A model generated the notes under the pieces. That model was not told where the DNA came from. It worked only from the letters and a program-made list of their open reading frames with translations, and made no database searches. A stretch of 64,000 nt of DNA, from NCBI RefSeq assembly GCF_001465595.2, contig NZ_CP013481.2, positions 4,216,001 to 4,280,000 of the forward strand. The letters are read 5' to 3'. Below, one piece after another: positions 63,469 through 64,000 of this stretch. The DNA is from Pandoraea apista (GTDB lineage Bacteria > Pseudomonadota > Gammaproteobacteria > Burkholderiales > Burkholderiaceae). How positions within the stretch are numbered: the stretch's first letter is position 1; each line of letters begins with the position of its first letter. The translations under genes and the position numbers were made by a program.

Positions 63469-64000
63469 TTACTTCTGTTCGCGCTTGATCTTGGCGAGCG
63501 GCGAATCGGGCGGATACGTCGGCGTGACCGGCTTTTGCGAGCCGAGCATCACGCACATGAGCGCGTCTTCGTCGCCGATGTTGATTTCCGTGCGATAAAC
63601 GCCCGGCGGCACCGAGATCAGGTCACGCTCGCCGAGAATGGCTTCCCACGTCTCGCCATCGCGCTCGCAGATCACTTTCATCTTTCCGCGCATCACGAAG
63701 AAGATTTCCTCGACGTCCATATGAATGTGGCTCGGGCCGATGTTGCCGGCCGGGATCACCATCGTCGAAAACGTGAAATGGCCGGCGGGCACGGTGTTGG
63801 TGTCTTTGGCCACACCGGTGCCGCCCGTGCCGACATAACGCATTTGCGCACGGCGATACTTCGGGTCGTAGTCGGCCTGAAACTTGAGGGCGTCCCAGTC
63901 GTACTTGCGCGTCGAGAAACGCGCTACGCGCGTGTCCAGCCACTCGCTGAATGTCTGGCCTTCGGCCTGCGTCCAGCTTTCGACAGCCTGTGGCGTCGCG
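63469..64000 (-). CDS. Cupin domain protein (partial, 5' end off the window)
   Basis: The frame is open from the right edge through 63469, so the last 177 residues are seen; the Met at 63843 is internal because coding sequence with a WDALKFQADYDPKYRRAQ-type segment continues upstream of it. The first cupin motif is complete (GNIGPSHIHMDVEEIFFVMRG, metal ligands His, His and Glu). The second keeps VPPGV but has Arg where the fourth ligand His is usual. Metal-dependent dioxygenase, isomerase or ligand-binding roles are all possible. It is the most upstream visible gene of the catabolic cluster. Confidence 0.85.
   Translation of the reverse strand, partial: ATPQAVESWTQAEGQTFSEWLDTRVARFSTRKYDWDALKFQADYDPKYRRAQMRYVGTGGTGVAKDTNTVPAGHFTFSTMVIPAGNIGPSHIHMDVEEIFFVMRGKMKVICERDGETWEAILGERDLISVPPGVYRTEINIGDEDALMCVMLGSQKPVTPTYPPDSPLAKIKREQK

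Noticed and set aside
1..64000. CRISPR arrays, insertion sequences and restriction or toxin-antitoxin systems.
   Set aside because: No regularly spaced direct repeats, transposase motifs or defence-gene pairs were seen; the EVE-domain protein at 1000-1470 alone is not evidence of a defence island.

Overview
The window reads as a stretch of chromosome from a high-GC betaproteobacterium of the Burkholderiaceae, most likely Pandoraea or a close relative. This is inferred from gene order and protein style (pepA-holC-DUF2486 opposite lptFG, a LysR regulator divergent from ilvD, an ESPR-type autotransporter, CysB with cysHDN); no marker gene proves the genus. There is one tRNA gene, no rRNA, no insertion sequence, no CRISPR array and no recognisable prophage.

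Left third (1-22437). A ferritin-like di-iron protein runs off the left edge. It is followed by an EVE-domain protein and a periplasmic SIMPL-domain protein. A malonate-use locus (about 2544-10699) comes next: on the minus strand a TRAP transporter (matPQM), malonyl-CoA decarboxylase (matA), a crotonase-fold protein and malonyl-CoA synthetase (matB), with a divergent GntR/FCD regulator and a palindrome resembling the MatR operator between them. Then come lgt and a LysR regulator divergent from ilvD, two consecutive dihydroxy-acid dehydratases of different subfamilies, an ytcA-mdtNOP-type tripartite efflux operon, and a small cytochrome c.

Middle (22504-43905). A housekeeping block holds DUF2486, holC and pepA opposite lptF-lptG and cbiX. 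An assimilatory sulfate block on the minus strand (TauE/SafE permease, cysH of the APS-reductase type, cysD, cysN, SUMT cobA) is divergent from cysB; no sulfite reductase lies in the window. After that come an orphan branched-chain-amino-acid-type binding protein, a beta-hydroxyacid dehydrogenase, tRNA-Leu(CAA), a BKACE/thioesterase/MFS operon with a divergent IclR regulator, and an AraC regulator divergent from a flavin monooxygenase followed by an NmrA-like protein.

Right third (43888-64000). An apparent three-gene minus-strand operon encodes an ESPR autotransporter, a TPR-glycosyltransferase and a lipoprotein alpha/beta hydrolase, behind a 0.7-kb leader containing an AT-rich block. After a glutathione peroxidase, the last 12.5 kb is one tightly packed minus-strand catabolic cluster running off the right edge: cupin, alpha/beta hydrolase, IclR, SDR, ThDP enzyme, aspartate-dehydrogenase-like protein, aldehyde dehydrogenase, periplasmic binding protein, two small unrecognised proteins, Rieske oxygenase, RidA, ferredoxin-type reductase and extradiol-type VOC dioxygenase. 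I could not match it to a known pathway. It and the autotransporter/glycosyltransferase operon are the best candidates for undescribed biology.
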